DNA of 64,000 nt from Anas platyrhynchos (taxonomy: Eukaryota > Chordata > Aves > Anseriformes > Anatidae), in the NCBI RefSeq assembly GCF_047663525.1, contig NC_092605.1:1364001-1428000 (forward strand). The letters run 5' to 3'. Shown one piece after another: positions 21,325 through 32,689 of this stretch (the first letter of the stretch is position 1; each line of letters opens with the position of its first letter). The notes beneath the pieces were generated by a model, which searched no databases, was not told the DNA's origin, and was given only the letters and a program-made list of their open reading frames with translations. The position numbers and the translations under genes are program-made.

Positions 21325-21739
21325 CGGGCACCAGCCCTGCCCCGCTGCCGCCGGACTGGGTGCGCGGGGCTCTGCCTCTCCACCCCCCCGACCCCCTCCC
21401 CGTTTTGTAGGTAGACAGAGGTCCCCGTGCCGGGGGTGCCCACCCCTGCCCGGCCGTCCCAGTGCCACCCCGATGTCTCCGTTGCCATCCCTGGGTGCCT
21501 GCAGGGAGCTCTGGAAATGCACAGCCGGGGGCTCAGCCTGTGCTGTGCCAAGGAGCACTGGGGGGGGACAGGGACAGCCCCCGTAGTGCCACCCCGCAGC
21601 CCCCACGGTCACAGCTCGGAGCGTGGCAGGGCAGGGGGGTCCCCGCTGCCTCCCCCGGCAGAGGACACTTGTGGGGTGCTGCCCCCACTCGCAGCCTGCA
21701 GCCACCTCACCCCCGCCTGGGCACCCCTTACCCCTTCCT

Positions 21740-21745
21740 AATAAA
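21740..21745 (+). terminator. BTBD17 polyadenylation signal AATAAA
   Basis: An exact AATAAA stands 415 bases after the BTBD17 stop in sense orientation, followed by a G/T-rich stretch. It implies a 3' UTR of about 435 bases. Confidence 0.85.
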
Positions 21746-21769
21746 AGCAGAAAACAAGCACGGGGATTG

Positions 21770-22935
21770 CGGGGGCGTCTTTGGGGCCTCCTCCAGCCCC
21801 TGGGGACCGGGATGGGATCACTGCGTGCCCCCGGGGGGCTCAGGTCCCTGCTTCAGCAGAGGTTTGGCACAGGGAGAGCAGCGTTGCCGGCCGAGCAGGA
21901 GCTGTGCCAGGGGCACCCTGGGGACCCTGCGCTCCCCAAGGGGTCTGAGCCCTCCTAGACTCGGTGCCACCCCCCCTGCTTTGCTGCTGCCAGCTCCGTG
22001 CCGGGGAGCAGAAGGTGCAGGGCTGGTCCCGGTGCTGGCGGCGCGGGGCCCTTTGTGCTCCTCAGTGTCCCTTTGTCCCCGGGCCGGGGCTCAGAGCCAG
22101 CTTTGTGCGCGGTGCCGAGGGGCACAAAGGCACCTCTGTGAGCGCAGCACCCAAGGTGCCCGCTGCCCGTGCACCCTGAGCCGGTTCGTGGTGCTGGCAC
22201 ACCACAGGGACCCTTTTTTGTCCCTTTTTGGGGCCCCACCCGCACTGTCCCCAGCCCCCCCAGCTTGTGGGTGATGCCAGGGCAGGGGGACCCCAACGCT
22301 GACCCCATCACAGCTGCCAGCATCCCCACTGCCTCCTGTTGCCATGCAGATTTTGGCCTTTCTGGTAAGGCAAACCTAAAAAAAAAAGCTGCCCTGCTTC
22401 CACCGAGCCCCCCCCCCAGCACAATGGGGCAGCAGCGGTGCTCAGCTGGGGTCTGGGGGCCACAAACCCTGTCCCCACACATCCCTTTGCCCGGAGCATG
22501 TGTTTGGGAAGGATCCAGCCCCATAGCACGGACGCTGCCCCCCCCGGCAGCCCCATCCCGTGCCACCAGCCGTGTTGTGGGGTGAGCGCAGCGGGCAGCT
22601 CGTTAATAATTGACCGGGGGAAAAGCCTCCAGCTCGGTGGCTCCGTGATAACAGCCGGGCTGTGTTTACCCAGCGCTGATAACCCCGGCCCCCAGCACCG
22701 CAGGCGGCTCTCGTGAGGAGGGGGTGAAGCAGCTGGCGGGGCTCGGGGGGCTTCGTCTGCCCCAGGACCCCGCTGCCGCTGCGGGGGGCTCTGCTCCTGG
22801 GGCTGGGGATGCCCCACGGGGCACCCCGCTGCTGCTCCATCCTGGGGGGGCTCTGCTCTGCAAGAGGGGAGGTGGAAGGGAGAAAGGACTCTGCCTTCCC
22901 ACCCCCTGCTCGGCCCTGCCGGGACAAAACAGGAA
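21770..22935. other. Convergent intergenic gap between BTBD17 and DNAI2
   Basis: Only about 1.2 kb separates the two 3' ends. No kinesin motor motif (Walker GxxxxGKT, SSRSH or LAGSE-like) appears on either strand, although KIF19 occupies this position in human. The patch at about 22590-22690 has lower GC content (TTAATAATTGA, GTGATAA), but nothing coding is visible. Confidence 0.65.
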
Positions 22936-22956
22936 GCGTGACGCGGGGAGCTGCTG

Positions 22957-22962
22957 TTTATT
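22957..22962 (-). terminator. DNAI2 polyadenylation signal AATAAA
   Basis: An exact AATAAA on the minus strand, 100 bases after the DNAI2 stop codon, gives a very short 3' UTR. Confidence 0.85.
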
Positions 22963-23061
22963 CACGCTAGAGGAAAAATAAAATCGGGAGGGCAAAGGGC
23001 CAAGGAGCATCTGTGCGCAGCTCCACGCTTTCTGTGCGATCCACCGGGCCTGGCTCCGCTG

Positions 23062-26000
23062 CTACTCCTGTGGGGAGAGCGGGCGGGGGGTCCGGGGGCT
23101 GCCCCACGGAGGCAGAGACCCCCAGGAGGGGGGCTGTGAGGCTGCAGGGAGCTCACCTTGGCGGCATCCTTTTCCTCGCTCTCTTCCTCATACTTGGGCA
23201 GCTCGCTCTCCTCGCCCTGCACCACCGCCTCCTCTCCTGCCCGCTTTTTAACCTGAAAGGCACAGGCTCCCCCACTCCCCATCCCATGGCACTGGGCAGC
23301 CGGGGGGGCTCCCCTGGGGATTTCGGAGCCCCCCTGCAGCTGCGGGTCCGTGCTGCTGCCGGTACCTTGCCGTCCAGGTGCCGTGCCTCTGCCCGTGCCC
23401 TCCTCTGCAGCTCCGCTTCAATAACCTCAAAGAATTCCTTCTGGGCTCTGTCCAGTGCCTCCTGGGGGCTCTCCTCCGGAATCTCCTCCGCTTCTGCGTC
23501 CTGACCCTCCGACCTGGCGCGCTCCTTCAGCCGCATCTCCCGGTGCCGCGCCTCCAGGATTTTCTCCCTTTTCGTCTCCCGTTCGAACATCTGGGGCAGA
23601 GAAAGGGGCTGAGGGGCGCAGGGGACCCCATGGGGACACGGCTGTGCCCGGTGCTGGGCTCGAGGGCAGCAGCGGCCGAGCAGGCAGCCACACGCTGGCA
23701 GCACTGAGAGCGCTGCTGTGTGCGCATCCAGCCGCTCCGGCTCCTACGTACGGCGTTGGCCAGGTTCTTCTCATTCCTCTGTAGGGTGCAGAGCCCGGAG
23801 GAGATCTCCAGCAGGGTGACGGTGCCCAGTTTCGAGCCGCAGCCCACGATGCACCCGTTGTCCTGCAGGCGCAGGCTGGAGAGGGGCTCGTCGCAGATCT
23901 GGGGAGGGGAGGACGGGCGGGTGGCAGCGCTCAGCCCTTACCTGCTGCCTCGGGGCAGGCAGACCTGGCCAAGCAAACCCACGTGCTGCCCTGTATCAGG
24001 AGCCTGCGTGCAAAATTTTGGGCTCCAAGGGTTGTGGGGACAGCTGCTGCTTGATGGAGCACACCCAGAGCCCTGCACGCCCCCCATCTCCTCACTCCAT
24101 CCCTGGGCGATGCCCACTCCGTGCCCCATGGCAGTGCCCGTGCTCCCCCCCAGGGATGGAAGAGGATCCGTGGGACCGACCTTCAGGCTGAGGGAGGGGT
24201 CGTTCTGCTTGAAGAGGAAATCCCAGACGTCCAGGGTCCCGTCCATCTTGGTCGTGAAGAACACAGCCGGCCTCACTGTGCTCCAGCAGCCGGCCGTCAG
24301 GTAGGAGAGGTGGTACCTGATGGGGACCCCGTGCTGCTGGGTGCCACGGGACGGGCTCCCGGCCCCAAATCCCCTCGTTCCAGCACTGCTGCTGTGCACA
24401 GAGCCTCCAGCACATGATTTTAGCCCGCGCTGTCTCTGCTCCAGCACCTCTGGCTCAGTCCCACCACCTCCACCTGGGCACAGACCCTGCCCCAGCCGTG
24501 CTCTTCCACAGAGCAGGAGGATTTTTTACGGGGAACACGCTGCCACCTACTTGGTCCACATAATCGACGACTCCTTGGCTTCCTCTGACCAGATCCGAGC
24601 AGTCCAGTCACCAACCGTCAGGAAGATTTTGGGGTACAAAGGGTTCCTGGTCAGGGCGTAGACGGGCCCGTGGTGGCCGCTGTAGGTGCCGGCGATTTTT
24701 TCGGGGGGCGTCTTGGCCTTGCGGTTGCAGGTGATGACGATGCCCTGCTCCGTGCCCACCATGAACTTGGTGGGCTGAGGGTGGGAGGAGGAGAGAGCAG
24801 CTGTCAGCAGGTTGGGGACCCGGGGACCCCACTCTTCGGGGGACAGTTGGGCAGGGAAGGGCTCTGCTGCCCGAGCAGACAGCGACAGAGCCCTGTGGCA
24901 CATTGTGATCGGGGGGCTTCAGAGACCAGCTGCCCCCAAATTTGGGTGAGAACCTGCTGCCAGCTGCAGCACCGTGCTCCAGGGCTCCCTCTGCGCATCC
25001 CTCGTGTGCTGCTCCCCTGCAGCCCTGCCCCTGGGGGTGACCTGGCACTGCCCACCCTGCTCGGGTCGGGTTTGGTCCCACTCCTGCCACGTTGGGATTA
25101 TTTGTGTGCAGGGAGAAGCAGTGGCAGGTCAGGGATCTCACCATGGTGGGCTCGAACTCCAGCGTGATGGCACCCAGAGCGTTCTCCAGCAGCCCCTGGC
25201 GCGTGATGTCCAAGACCAGCGTCTCGGTGGGCTCGGAGAGCTTGCGGATGTCCCACCACAGCACCTGCAGGAGAGATGCTGCGGGGCAGGGGCTGATCCT
25301 GCTCAAATGTGGAGCCGGGCAGCTGCTGTTTATGTGTGTGCCCGGCCCTTTCCCTGCCCCCTGCCCTCTACCTGCCCATCGGTGGATGCCGAGAAGCACT
25401 CGGTGCCCGTTTTGGACTGCAACCAGATCGCACCGTACACGGGGTCCCTGTGGCTGGCCTCCACGGTGGACACCTCCACGGGCAGCCCCCCTTTCCTGGT
25501 GTCCCAGTAAGCTGCGAAAGAAAAGGAGCCGTCAAAATCTGCACCAGCTGCCTTGCCTGGCTCCCCAAAACCATACGAGTGCCCCCCCCCCAGGCTGGGA
25601 CCCTGCTGCTGCGATCACTCACGGGGGGGCCCGCTCCAAAGGGAGGCACGATTTGCACTTTCTGCAAATGCCACGCTGGGCAGCAGCAACCTATTAACAG
25701 CCGCAGCATTTCTCCTCTGATCATCTCTGCAGCAGATGCACTACGACCCCACAGGCAATTAATCCTCCCAGCTCCCCCCCCCAGCCCCCCGGCTCTGCAC
25801 AAGGGGTTGCAGCAGGAGCAGACGTGGTGGAAGCAGCACCCCAACGAGCAGATTTTACGCTCAGCGCTGCTCAGAACCATCCTGTGTGACCTGACCCTGG
25901 CTGAGCTCCCCCTCCTGCGTGCCCTAGGGGCAGTGCCTGATGAAGGCAGGTCCCCGGGGGGGCCGCAGCAGACATCCACCCACCCATCCCTCTCCCTGCC

Positions 26001-29000
26001 TCTGACAGCAGAGGACAGGTCAGGGCGCAAGGACTGTCCTCGGTTGGGTGGCTGGGCCGTGGTGGCAGCGAGCCGTGCGTGCTCCCCCTGGCTCATTTTT
26101 AATTAGGCGATGGGATGTGACAGTGGGAGCTCTGCTGGGCCAGCTCCGCACGCCTGGGGAGGCCGGGGTGAAATCCCCTCCCCTCCATCACCTGCGGAGC
26201 GAGCGGTAACAGCCCCGTGATGCATGCCCTGTCAGATCCGATCGCTGCTGCAAATGGCAAGGAAAACATCGAAATGAGAGCAATTAAATCAAAGGGCTCG
26301 CGTGGCCAAGTAAATAACAGAGCCATAAAATGAAGCTGGCAAACGAGGGGCTCTCTTCCAGGCACATGAAGCAGCAGCACGGGAGCAATTCAGTGAACGA
26401 AGCAGCTCTTCTGGGCTTTTGGCACACAAAGATTGGGGGCAGCGGGTGATGCAGGAGCACGGCGCCGGTGCCGTTTGGTGGCCTGATCCTGCCTCTGAAT
26501 TAAATTCAGAGGCAGGATCAGATTCAGGCTCCTGCTGAATTCAAACGAAGCTGAAACCTCGTTAGCACGGCCTCGCACACAACCCTGCTTCCTCACCCAG
26601 CTGCCCGTTGTAGCAGCCTCCCACCAGGATGTGCGCATCCTTGGGGTTGTATTCCAGGCTCACCAGAGGGGACGATGGCTTGAGGACCAGCTGCGGCTTG
26701 TTGGGGTTCTCTACCGAGAGGGAATGAGTAAAAAAAAAAAACTCTGAGCACACAGACAGCCCAGAGTGCAGCACCCACCTCCAAATCAGCCTCGTGGTGC
26801 CACACACCAGGGATGAGAAGTGACCTGTCCTCGCCTAAGGACAGACCCCTGGTACTCTGACCCCCCTTCTTTGCATTTTTCACTCCAAAATACAACAAGT
26901 TTGAGAGATTCTTTGACAGAACGGGACAATTCTCAGCCTGATCTTGTGCTGCCTCTTCCTTTCTTAATCAAGCACAAGCAAGCCACAGAAACACAAGAAC
27001 CACATAAGAGACGTGTGGCTCAGCTGCCTGTTGTGGTGGCGGGCGCTCGAGCTCATGAAGTCATGTAGTGGGATTTTAGCGGTTGTTTTCCACCTGTTGG
27101 CCAGCTTTCAGGTCCCATTTCTGCCCTTCTTGACATTGATCTGTGGGCAAAGCAGAAACCGAACCCCTGTTCCTCCCCCCCTGGAATATCGTGAGGCTTC
27201 GTTACATCCGTGAGATGCTTTGAAGGCTCAAAGTGCTTCCGCAGCAGCACCATTACGGACTGGTGAGTTCTCTCATTCCCTTACCGAGGTCCCAGATGTA
27301 CGAGTCCAGGCTCATGTCTTCCGTGCTTTGCTGGAACTCCAGGCAGGAATAAGCCACGGCCAGCTTCTTGCATCTGTCAGGGTGCCAGGAGAGATGTGCG
27401 GCTGTCCTCTTCGTGATGTTTGGATCCCTTTTTGGTAACAGGACATCAAAAAAAGATGTTAGTTTGTTAACAGTTTCAACGTGCCCTGGGGATGCTGTCT
27501 CCCAAAGGAAGCTGTGGGAATCACAATTAAAACAAGCTGCAGCTCTCCAGCATCGAGTGCAGGAAATGATTCTCCTGGGGGCTGGGTGGGGGAAGAAGAG
27601 TTGATGATTTAATAAAGTCTTTCCAGTTACACATTTCTAAGAATCCAATTACGTTACTGGAGCTGACTTCTTGAAATGGCCTAGCAGCCCCTGACATTTA
27701 GAAATGATCTTTGAGGCACTAAAAAAAAAAAAAAGGTTCCTGTCTAAAGTGCTGTTAGAGGATGCTCAGAGCTGCAGCCATCCCTGGACCGTGGCATCTG
27801 TCTCCAAAATGCCTGGGCAGGGCAGAGAGGGGAGGAACAGATGGAGTGTGTGAAGGTACTGAAAGAGCAGTCAGGTGTTGGGGTGGGTTGTTTGGGGAGG
27901 TGATGGAGTCACCGTCCCTGGGGGTGTCCAAGGAAAGGTTGGACGTGGTGCTTGGGGACATGGGTTAGTGGGTGCTGGTGGTAGGGGGACAGTTGGACCA
28001 GCTGACCTTGGTTGGCTTTTCCAACCCTAATGATTCCATGCAGGGTTGTAGCAGGTCTCCCCATCCATAAACCGATCCTAATACTGCTGGATTTCCCCTG
28101 CCTTCCCTCCGGGGCAGTTGAACAGAGGGCTCAGCTCACGCAGCCGCCTGCTGTGGCACTACAGAGCCCGGCAAACACCTTGGTCCAGCACAGCCAGCGG
28201 CACTACCTGATGACATTGATGGTTTTGGCAGAGGGGGCCTCATCCTCCATCTCTGCCTCCTCCTCCTCGCCGAAGTACTCCTTGTAGATGTCGATGGCGT
28301 TGTTCTGCCTGACACAGTGCTCCATCAGCTGTGGGCACAGAGCTGCTGAGGCCGTGCTGCCGCGCGGGGGGCAGCCACAGAGGGGTTGGGGGGCGGTCAG
28401 GGCCTCACGGTGCCGAGGTGCACGATGGTGTTGACGTAGTTCTCCTCCTTCTCCACCTTCTTCCGAAAGCGGGCCGTCTGCTCCATCTCCTGGGGGTTGA
28501 TGTCCTTGGGCCAGCCGCCCTCCACGTGGTTCACGCCGCGGGTTTCCACCTCCACCCGCTCCGTGTTGACCTGCGGGGAGAGGAAGAGTGTGGGGCTGGG
28601 ATGATGGAGGTAGAAAGTGCTGGAGGAACGAGGCGATGGAGGAATGAGGTGGTGGAGGAACAAGGCGACAGAGGAAGGAGGGGACGGAGGAACGAGGGGG
28701 TGGAAGTACAAAGCAATGGAGGAAAGAGGTGATGGAGGAACAAGGTGATGGAGGAATGAGGTGACGGAGGGAGGAGGGGATGGAGGGAGGAGGGGATGGA
28801 GGAATGAGGGGATGGAGGAATGAGGGGATGGAGGAATGAGGGGATGGAGGAATGAGGGGATGGAGGTACGAAGCGATGGAGGAACGAGGTGACGAAGGAA
28901 CGAGGTGATGGAGCCACAAAGCAATGGAGGAACAAGACGATGGAGGAACATAACGATGGAGGAATAAGGTGATGGAGGAACGAGGTGACAGAGGAATGAG

Positions 29001-29360
29001 GGGATGGAGGTACAAAGAAATGGAGGAAGGAAGCAATGAATGAATGAGGCAATGAAGGAATGAGGGGATGAAGGAATGAGGGGATGAAGGGATGAGGGGA
29101 TGAAGGGATGAGGGGATGGAGGAACAAGGGGATGAAGGAAGGAGGCGAAGCATCCCGTCCCCCTCCCAACCACACACCTCATGCTCCGACATCTCGCTGC
29201 CATGCTGCACGGGGGTGTCCACGGGGCAGCGCAGCATGAAGGCCTCGGCCAGGCTGGGGTCGGGCTGGATGTCCACGCACACCTCGGCCGGACGGTCCGA
29301 GAAGTAGCAGGGCCGCCCGAAATCGCTGCGCCGCCTGGTGTAGATGTGGACGATCTCCAT
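23062..29360 (-). CDS. DNAI2: Outer dynein arm intermediate chain 2
   Basis: Thirteen coding exons on the minus strand: 29360-29178, 28570-28409, 28328-28207, 27427-27285, 26710-26597, 25511-25372, 25264-25142, 24774-24551, 24316-24181, 23898-23752, 23590-23366, 23252-23157 and 23067-23062. All have GT-AG borders and phases that agree, giving 606 residues (human 605). The protein starts [17 protein letters not shown] repeats fill about 210-510, with signatures such as [41 protein letters not shown] and [11 protein letters not shown] charged Glu/Lys/Arg coiled-coil-like tail follows. It is the IC2/IC69 chain needed to assemble outer dynein arms in motile cilia, and loss in human causes primary ciliary dyskinesia. 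The last coding exon holds just one Glu codon and the stop. An RFX X-box lies upstream. Confidence 0.96.
26483..26521. repeat. Perfect 19-bp inverted repeat (hairpin) in DNAI2 intron 5
   Basis: The arm at 26483-26501 (CTGATCCTGCCTCTGAATT) is the exact reverse complement of 26503-26521, with one A between them. The 39-bp palindrome lies 76 bp after the exon 5 donor in transcript direction. It would form a strong RNA hairpin or DNA cruciform. Confidence 0.95.
27868..28040 (+). mobile_element. CR1 LINE 3' end fragment
   Basis: The stretch matches the 3' end of bird CR1 elements from memory: GGGAGGTGATGGAGTCACCGTCCCTGG, here at about 27896-27922, then a TCCAAGGAAAGGTTGGAC block, then GACCAGCTGACCTTGG, and lastly TTTTCCAACCCTAATGATTCCATG at the end. 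It is severely 5'-truncated, as is usual for CR1, and looks clearly diverged (old). It sits in DNAI2 intron 3, antisense to the gene. It is the only interspersed element recognised in the window. Confidence 0.88.
28598..29150. repeat. 16-bp minisatellite in DNAI2 intron 1
   Basis: About 34 copies of a 16-bp unit, GATGGAGGAATGAGGG with variants (AACAAGGT, AACGAGGT, TACAAAGC), fill most of the 607-bp intron. The array is purine-only for long stretches on the plus strand, so the DNAI2 transcript is pyrimidine-rich there. Confidence 0.95.
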
Positions 29361-29365
29361 GGCCA

Positions 29366-29608
29366 GGCTCGGCCCGGTACAGCCCGGTATAGCCCAGTAC
29401 AGCCCAGTACGGCCCAGTACAGCCCGGCTCGGCCCAATACGGCCCAGTACAGCCCAGCCCGGCCCGGTACGGCCCAGTATGGCCCAGTACAGCCCGGTAC
29501 AGCCCGGCCCGGCCCGGTACGGCCCAGTACAGCCCGGTACAGCCCGGTCCGGCCCAGTACAGCCCAGTATGGCCCGGTACGGCCCAGTACGGCTCAGCCC
29601 GGCCCGAT
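29366..29608. repeat. 10-bp tandem repeat in the DNAI2 leader or proximal promoter
   Basis: About 24 copies of the decamer RGCCCRGTAY (for example GGCCCAGTAC and AGCCCGGTAC) run without a change of register. They start just upstream of the DNAI2 start codon (29360) and stop just short of the X-box at 29620. Variation is nearly all by transitions within the unit, and length is conserved at exactly 10 bp. Confidence 0.95.
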
Positions 29609-29619
29609 CCGCGTCCTCC

Positions 29620-29632
29620 GTTGCCTGGCAAC
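29620..29632. promoter_or_regulatory. RFX X-box of DNAI2
   Basis: GTTGCCTGGCAAC is a perfect inverted repeat of the RFX half-site with a one-base centre, the canonical X-box of ciliary genes. It lies 260 bp upstream of the DNAI2 start codon. Motile-cilium genes are classic RFX/FOXJ1 targets, so this is very likely the functional control site. Confidence 0.85.
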
Positions 29633-29654
29633 GGGAGCCCGAGGTCACGTGCCG

Positions 29655-29715
29655 CCGCCATCTTGGGAAGGTCAAGGCAGGGGAGGTGTCCTCTGCCCGC
29701 CGCCATCTTGGGAGG
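29655..29715 (+). promoter_or_regulatory. Duplicated YY1-type motifs near the DNAI2 promoter
   Basis: CCGCCATCTTGGGA occurs at about 29655-29668 and again at about 29699-29712, with AGGGGAGGTGTCCTCTGCCC between them. Each copy contains the full YY1 core GCCATCTTG. They point away from DNAI2, so they may mark divergent initiation. Confidence 0.6.
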
Positions 29716-29719
29716 GCAG

Positions 29720-30528
29720 AGCGTGGTTAATGAGGCTTGGTGATTAGCACTCAGCTGCAGCTCCCCAAGGGAACGCAGCTTCCTAATCTGTGCCAGGGTG
29801 GAACCAACTGGGCCAGGACGCGGCGCCTGCAGCCCTGCGGGGCTCTACGTGGAGCAGGGGGGACGCTGGCAACGTCCCCTTGGTGTGGCAGCAGCCATGG
29901 CCTCGTCCCCTCTGGCGCCCGGCCCCGGCCCTCTCCTGGTCCCTGAGGTGCCAAAGGTGCCAGGGGCGGCTGCAGCTCACAGGCAGATGTGGCAGAACCG
30001 TGCCCGAAGGCCTCAGCACCCAACCACAGGGCCCTGTGCAATATTTGAGGTCGTGGAGGTGGCGGAGGGGGGACCCCCGCGTCCCCAGGGCTTGCCCGGT
30101 GCTCAACGTGTCCCCAATGTGCCAAGGCCGGCTCTGAGAAGAGAGCGGCCACAGGAGCAGCACAGGCTGTGACCCAACACCAACACACTGCTCAGATTTA
30201 ACACAGTTAAATGTTAAATGTCCCATCAACCACGCTGCCGGGCCCCCCAGGGCACCTCCATGCACCCCTCGTGCACCCACAGCCCGTGTCACCCCCCTGT
30301 CGCTGCTGGAGCTGACACCAGTGCAAGCCCCAGGGGTGCAGACACAAGATTTGAGCCCTGTTAAAAACTGCTTCAGCTGCGAAGAAGAAATTTATGGCCC
30401 AATATCTGCAGTGGGCTGCTTGTCCCAGCCATAAGGAGCCCCCAGCCCCACAGAGCCAGGCACACCAGGGTGGGTGCAGCGACCTGACCGGGGACAAGTG
30501 CGTGTGAGCCCTGAGAAAGCAAAAAAAA
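29720..30528. other. Intergenic interval between DNAI2 5' end and TTYH2 3' end
   Basis: About 800 bp of mixed composition has no coding exon. It contains an AT-richer patch at about 30185-30225 with a TTAAATGTTAAATG direct repeat. It spans the far promoter of DNAI2 and the DNA downstream of TTYH2 cleavage. Confidence 0.6.
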
Positions 30529-30529
30529 A

Positions 30530-31801
30530 TGAGTTTAGTACAAGTGTTTATTGTCTTTTCCCCTCAAGGGCACATACAAATCAGGCAGGACTCCCACTCC
30601 TCCCAGGAGCCCTAATGAGGTTAGTTCACATGCGTCGAGAAACAGCTCTGCTACCAGTACCGTTACACCAAAACGTTAAAAGCAAAAATAAAAATAATTA
30701 AAAAAAACAAAAACAAATGGGAAGTTCCAACAGCACGTAATGCTAGTCACATGTAAGGGGGGACGAGAGGATATGTACAAGTTATCTTTAAAAGACACAG
30801 TGAGTCACTGCCATCAAGTAATAACCCAGCAGGGCTCTGCTGGCCCCGCGGGCAGCCCGTGCTGCTCGCTGAGCAGGGAGGGATGGACGACCAACACCAG
30901 CAACACGGGAGCCTGGAGGTTTTTGGGGCAGCCCACGCCAAAACGAGCAGCCGCAAAGGATCCGGTTCAGCCCCTGCTGGTTCTTCCCTGGCTCCATCCC
31001 AGGAGCTGAGCCCTTGCTTAGCCCCAAGCCCTGGCAATGCCAGGCAGGACGGTGGGGATGTCCCTTCCCCTCTTGGCACAGCTGAATCCTGCTCTGGGGA
31101 TGCCTGAGTAGTCCCTAAACCTCTCCAAGGGGGTTGTGGTTACCCCAGAGCCATCCTGCACCAAAGAGGGGAGCCTGCCCCAGGGAGCAGAGCTGCCCAA
31201 AAATGCCCACAGCCCCAGCTGAAGGCCTCCGGCCGCTGTGTGCCACCTAAAACCCAGACACGAAGCACAGAAAAAACAGCAAGGCCAAAACCATCCCCAT
31301 CCCACACCCCAAACCCAGGGCCAGGGGGCAGCAGGGGGGGACGCGGGGAAGGCGCTGGGATCACTAGTGGTCGGGTCTGCATTGCTACGGGCGGGAAGGA
31401 GCACGCGGGGCAGGCAGCCCACAGCCCTGATCTTCCCCCTCCAGAAAAAAAAAAGGAAGCCAAAACGCGGCCCCCATCCGTGGCATGAAAACCCCAAAGC
31501 TGGCACAGGTGGGAAGGGGGGAGAAGGCGGTGGGCACGACCCAAACCCAGCCCCGCTGCCGGCCGGAGACCCGCTGTGAGTGCCGGGACGCGTCCCGTAA
31601 GGCAGGCAGGAAGACGTGAGAGCCAGCAGAAGCTGCCGAGGGAGGAGAGGGGGGCCTGGGGGGCTCCATCAGCCAACGGCTCGTCCGCCTCTCCCGGGGG
31701 GGCTGCCCCGGCCCCGTGGTGTGGGGAGCCGGGGGTCTTTGGTTTCCGTCACGGGAGCACCGGGGGCTTCTTCTCCTCCCAGGAGTGGCTCAGGACCAGC
31801 A
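30530..31801 (-). other. TTYH2 3' untranslated region
   Basis: The region lies between the TTYH2 stop (31804-31802) and an exact minus-strand AATAAA at 30547-30552, about 1.25 kb with no intron needed. The distal part (30540-30790) has low GC content and contains A/U-rich stretches, which is typical of a regulatory 3' UTR. The polyadenylation signal is clear; continuity of the UTR is inferred. Confidence 0.75.
30547..30552 (-). terminator. TTYH2 polyadenylation signal AATAAA
   Basis: Exact AATAAA in the sense of TTYH2, at the end of an AT-rich stretch and the only exact copy noticed downstream of the stop. Confidence 0.8.
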
Positions 31802-32654
31802 CTAGGCTGGGAATTCGGTGTTGAAGGGCCTGACGTGCTCATCGGTGACGGCCAGGTAGGTGGCTCGCATGCTCGGGGAGTACTGCGGGGAGAGGGCACG
31901 CAGTCAGCACGGCCTGAGCCCCCCCCCCGAGACCCCCAACCGCATCCCACCCGGCCCTGCAGCGCTGGAGAGGGAAGGTCGCTTCCCCTTTGTATTAATT
32001 CCCATTAATTGTATTAATTATTTGCTGTGCTCATGGCTGGGGGGAGGTCTCGCCAGCCTCTCCCCCAGCTGGAATTTTGGTAAGACCCCCCAAAAAAACC
32101 CCCTCCAGCCCCTGCCCCGGGTGCACAATGACATCCCTCCAGCACTGGGCCACAGGGAGGGGGCGTCCCCAGGGCGGGCATTAAGGAAGATTATTTCAAG
32201 TTTGTTATTTTGGACCGCTCAAGTCCTTCCTCAGGGATCTGAATCCCGGTTAAATCAGACCATTCAGGGCAGGGAGAAGCGCTCGAATTAATCCCTGCAT
32301 CCGTCCTCCCCCCCCCCCCCCGGGAACAGCCCTGCCAGCTGCAAGGTCTGCGCAATCGGATTAGGGCAGTGGCTCCGTGCATTCACCTGATTGCCAAAAA
32401 TTGTCCCTGGCAGGGGGGGGGAGCACCTCGAGCACCACCGTCTCCAGGGCTTGGGGACAAAACACAGCCCCCAGGGACAAAACGCAGCCCCCCAGGGGGA
32501 AGGGATGGGATCTAAGAGGGGAGCTGAGGATGGGAACCCCCCCCCCAGCTGCTGCCCCCAAGGAGCAGGAGGGGGAGCGAGGCGGCTGGACTTACTCTTG
32601 ATGGGCAACTTAGCTCCAAAATAATTGATGCGAAACGAAACAAAACGAGAAAAA

Positions 32655-32689
<35 letters not shown>

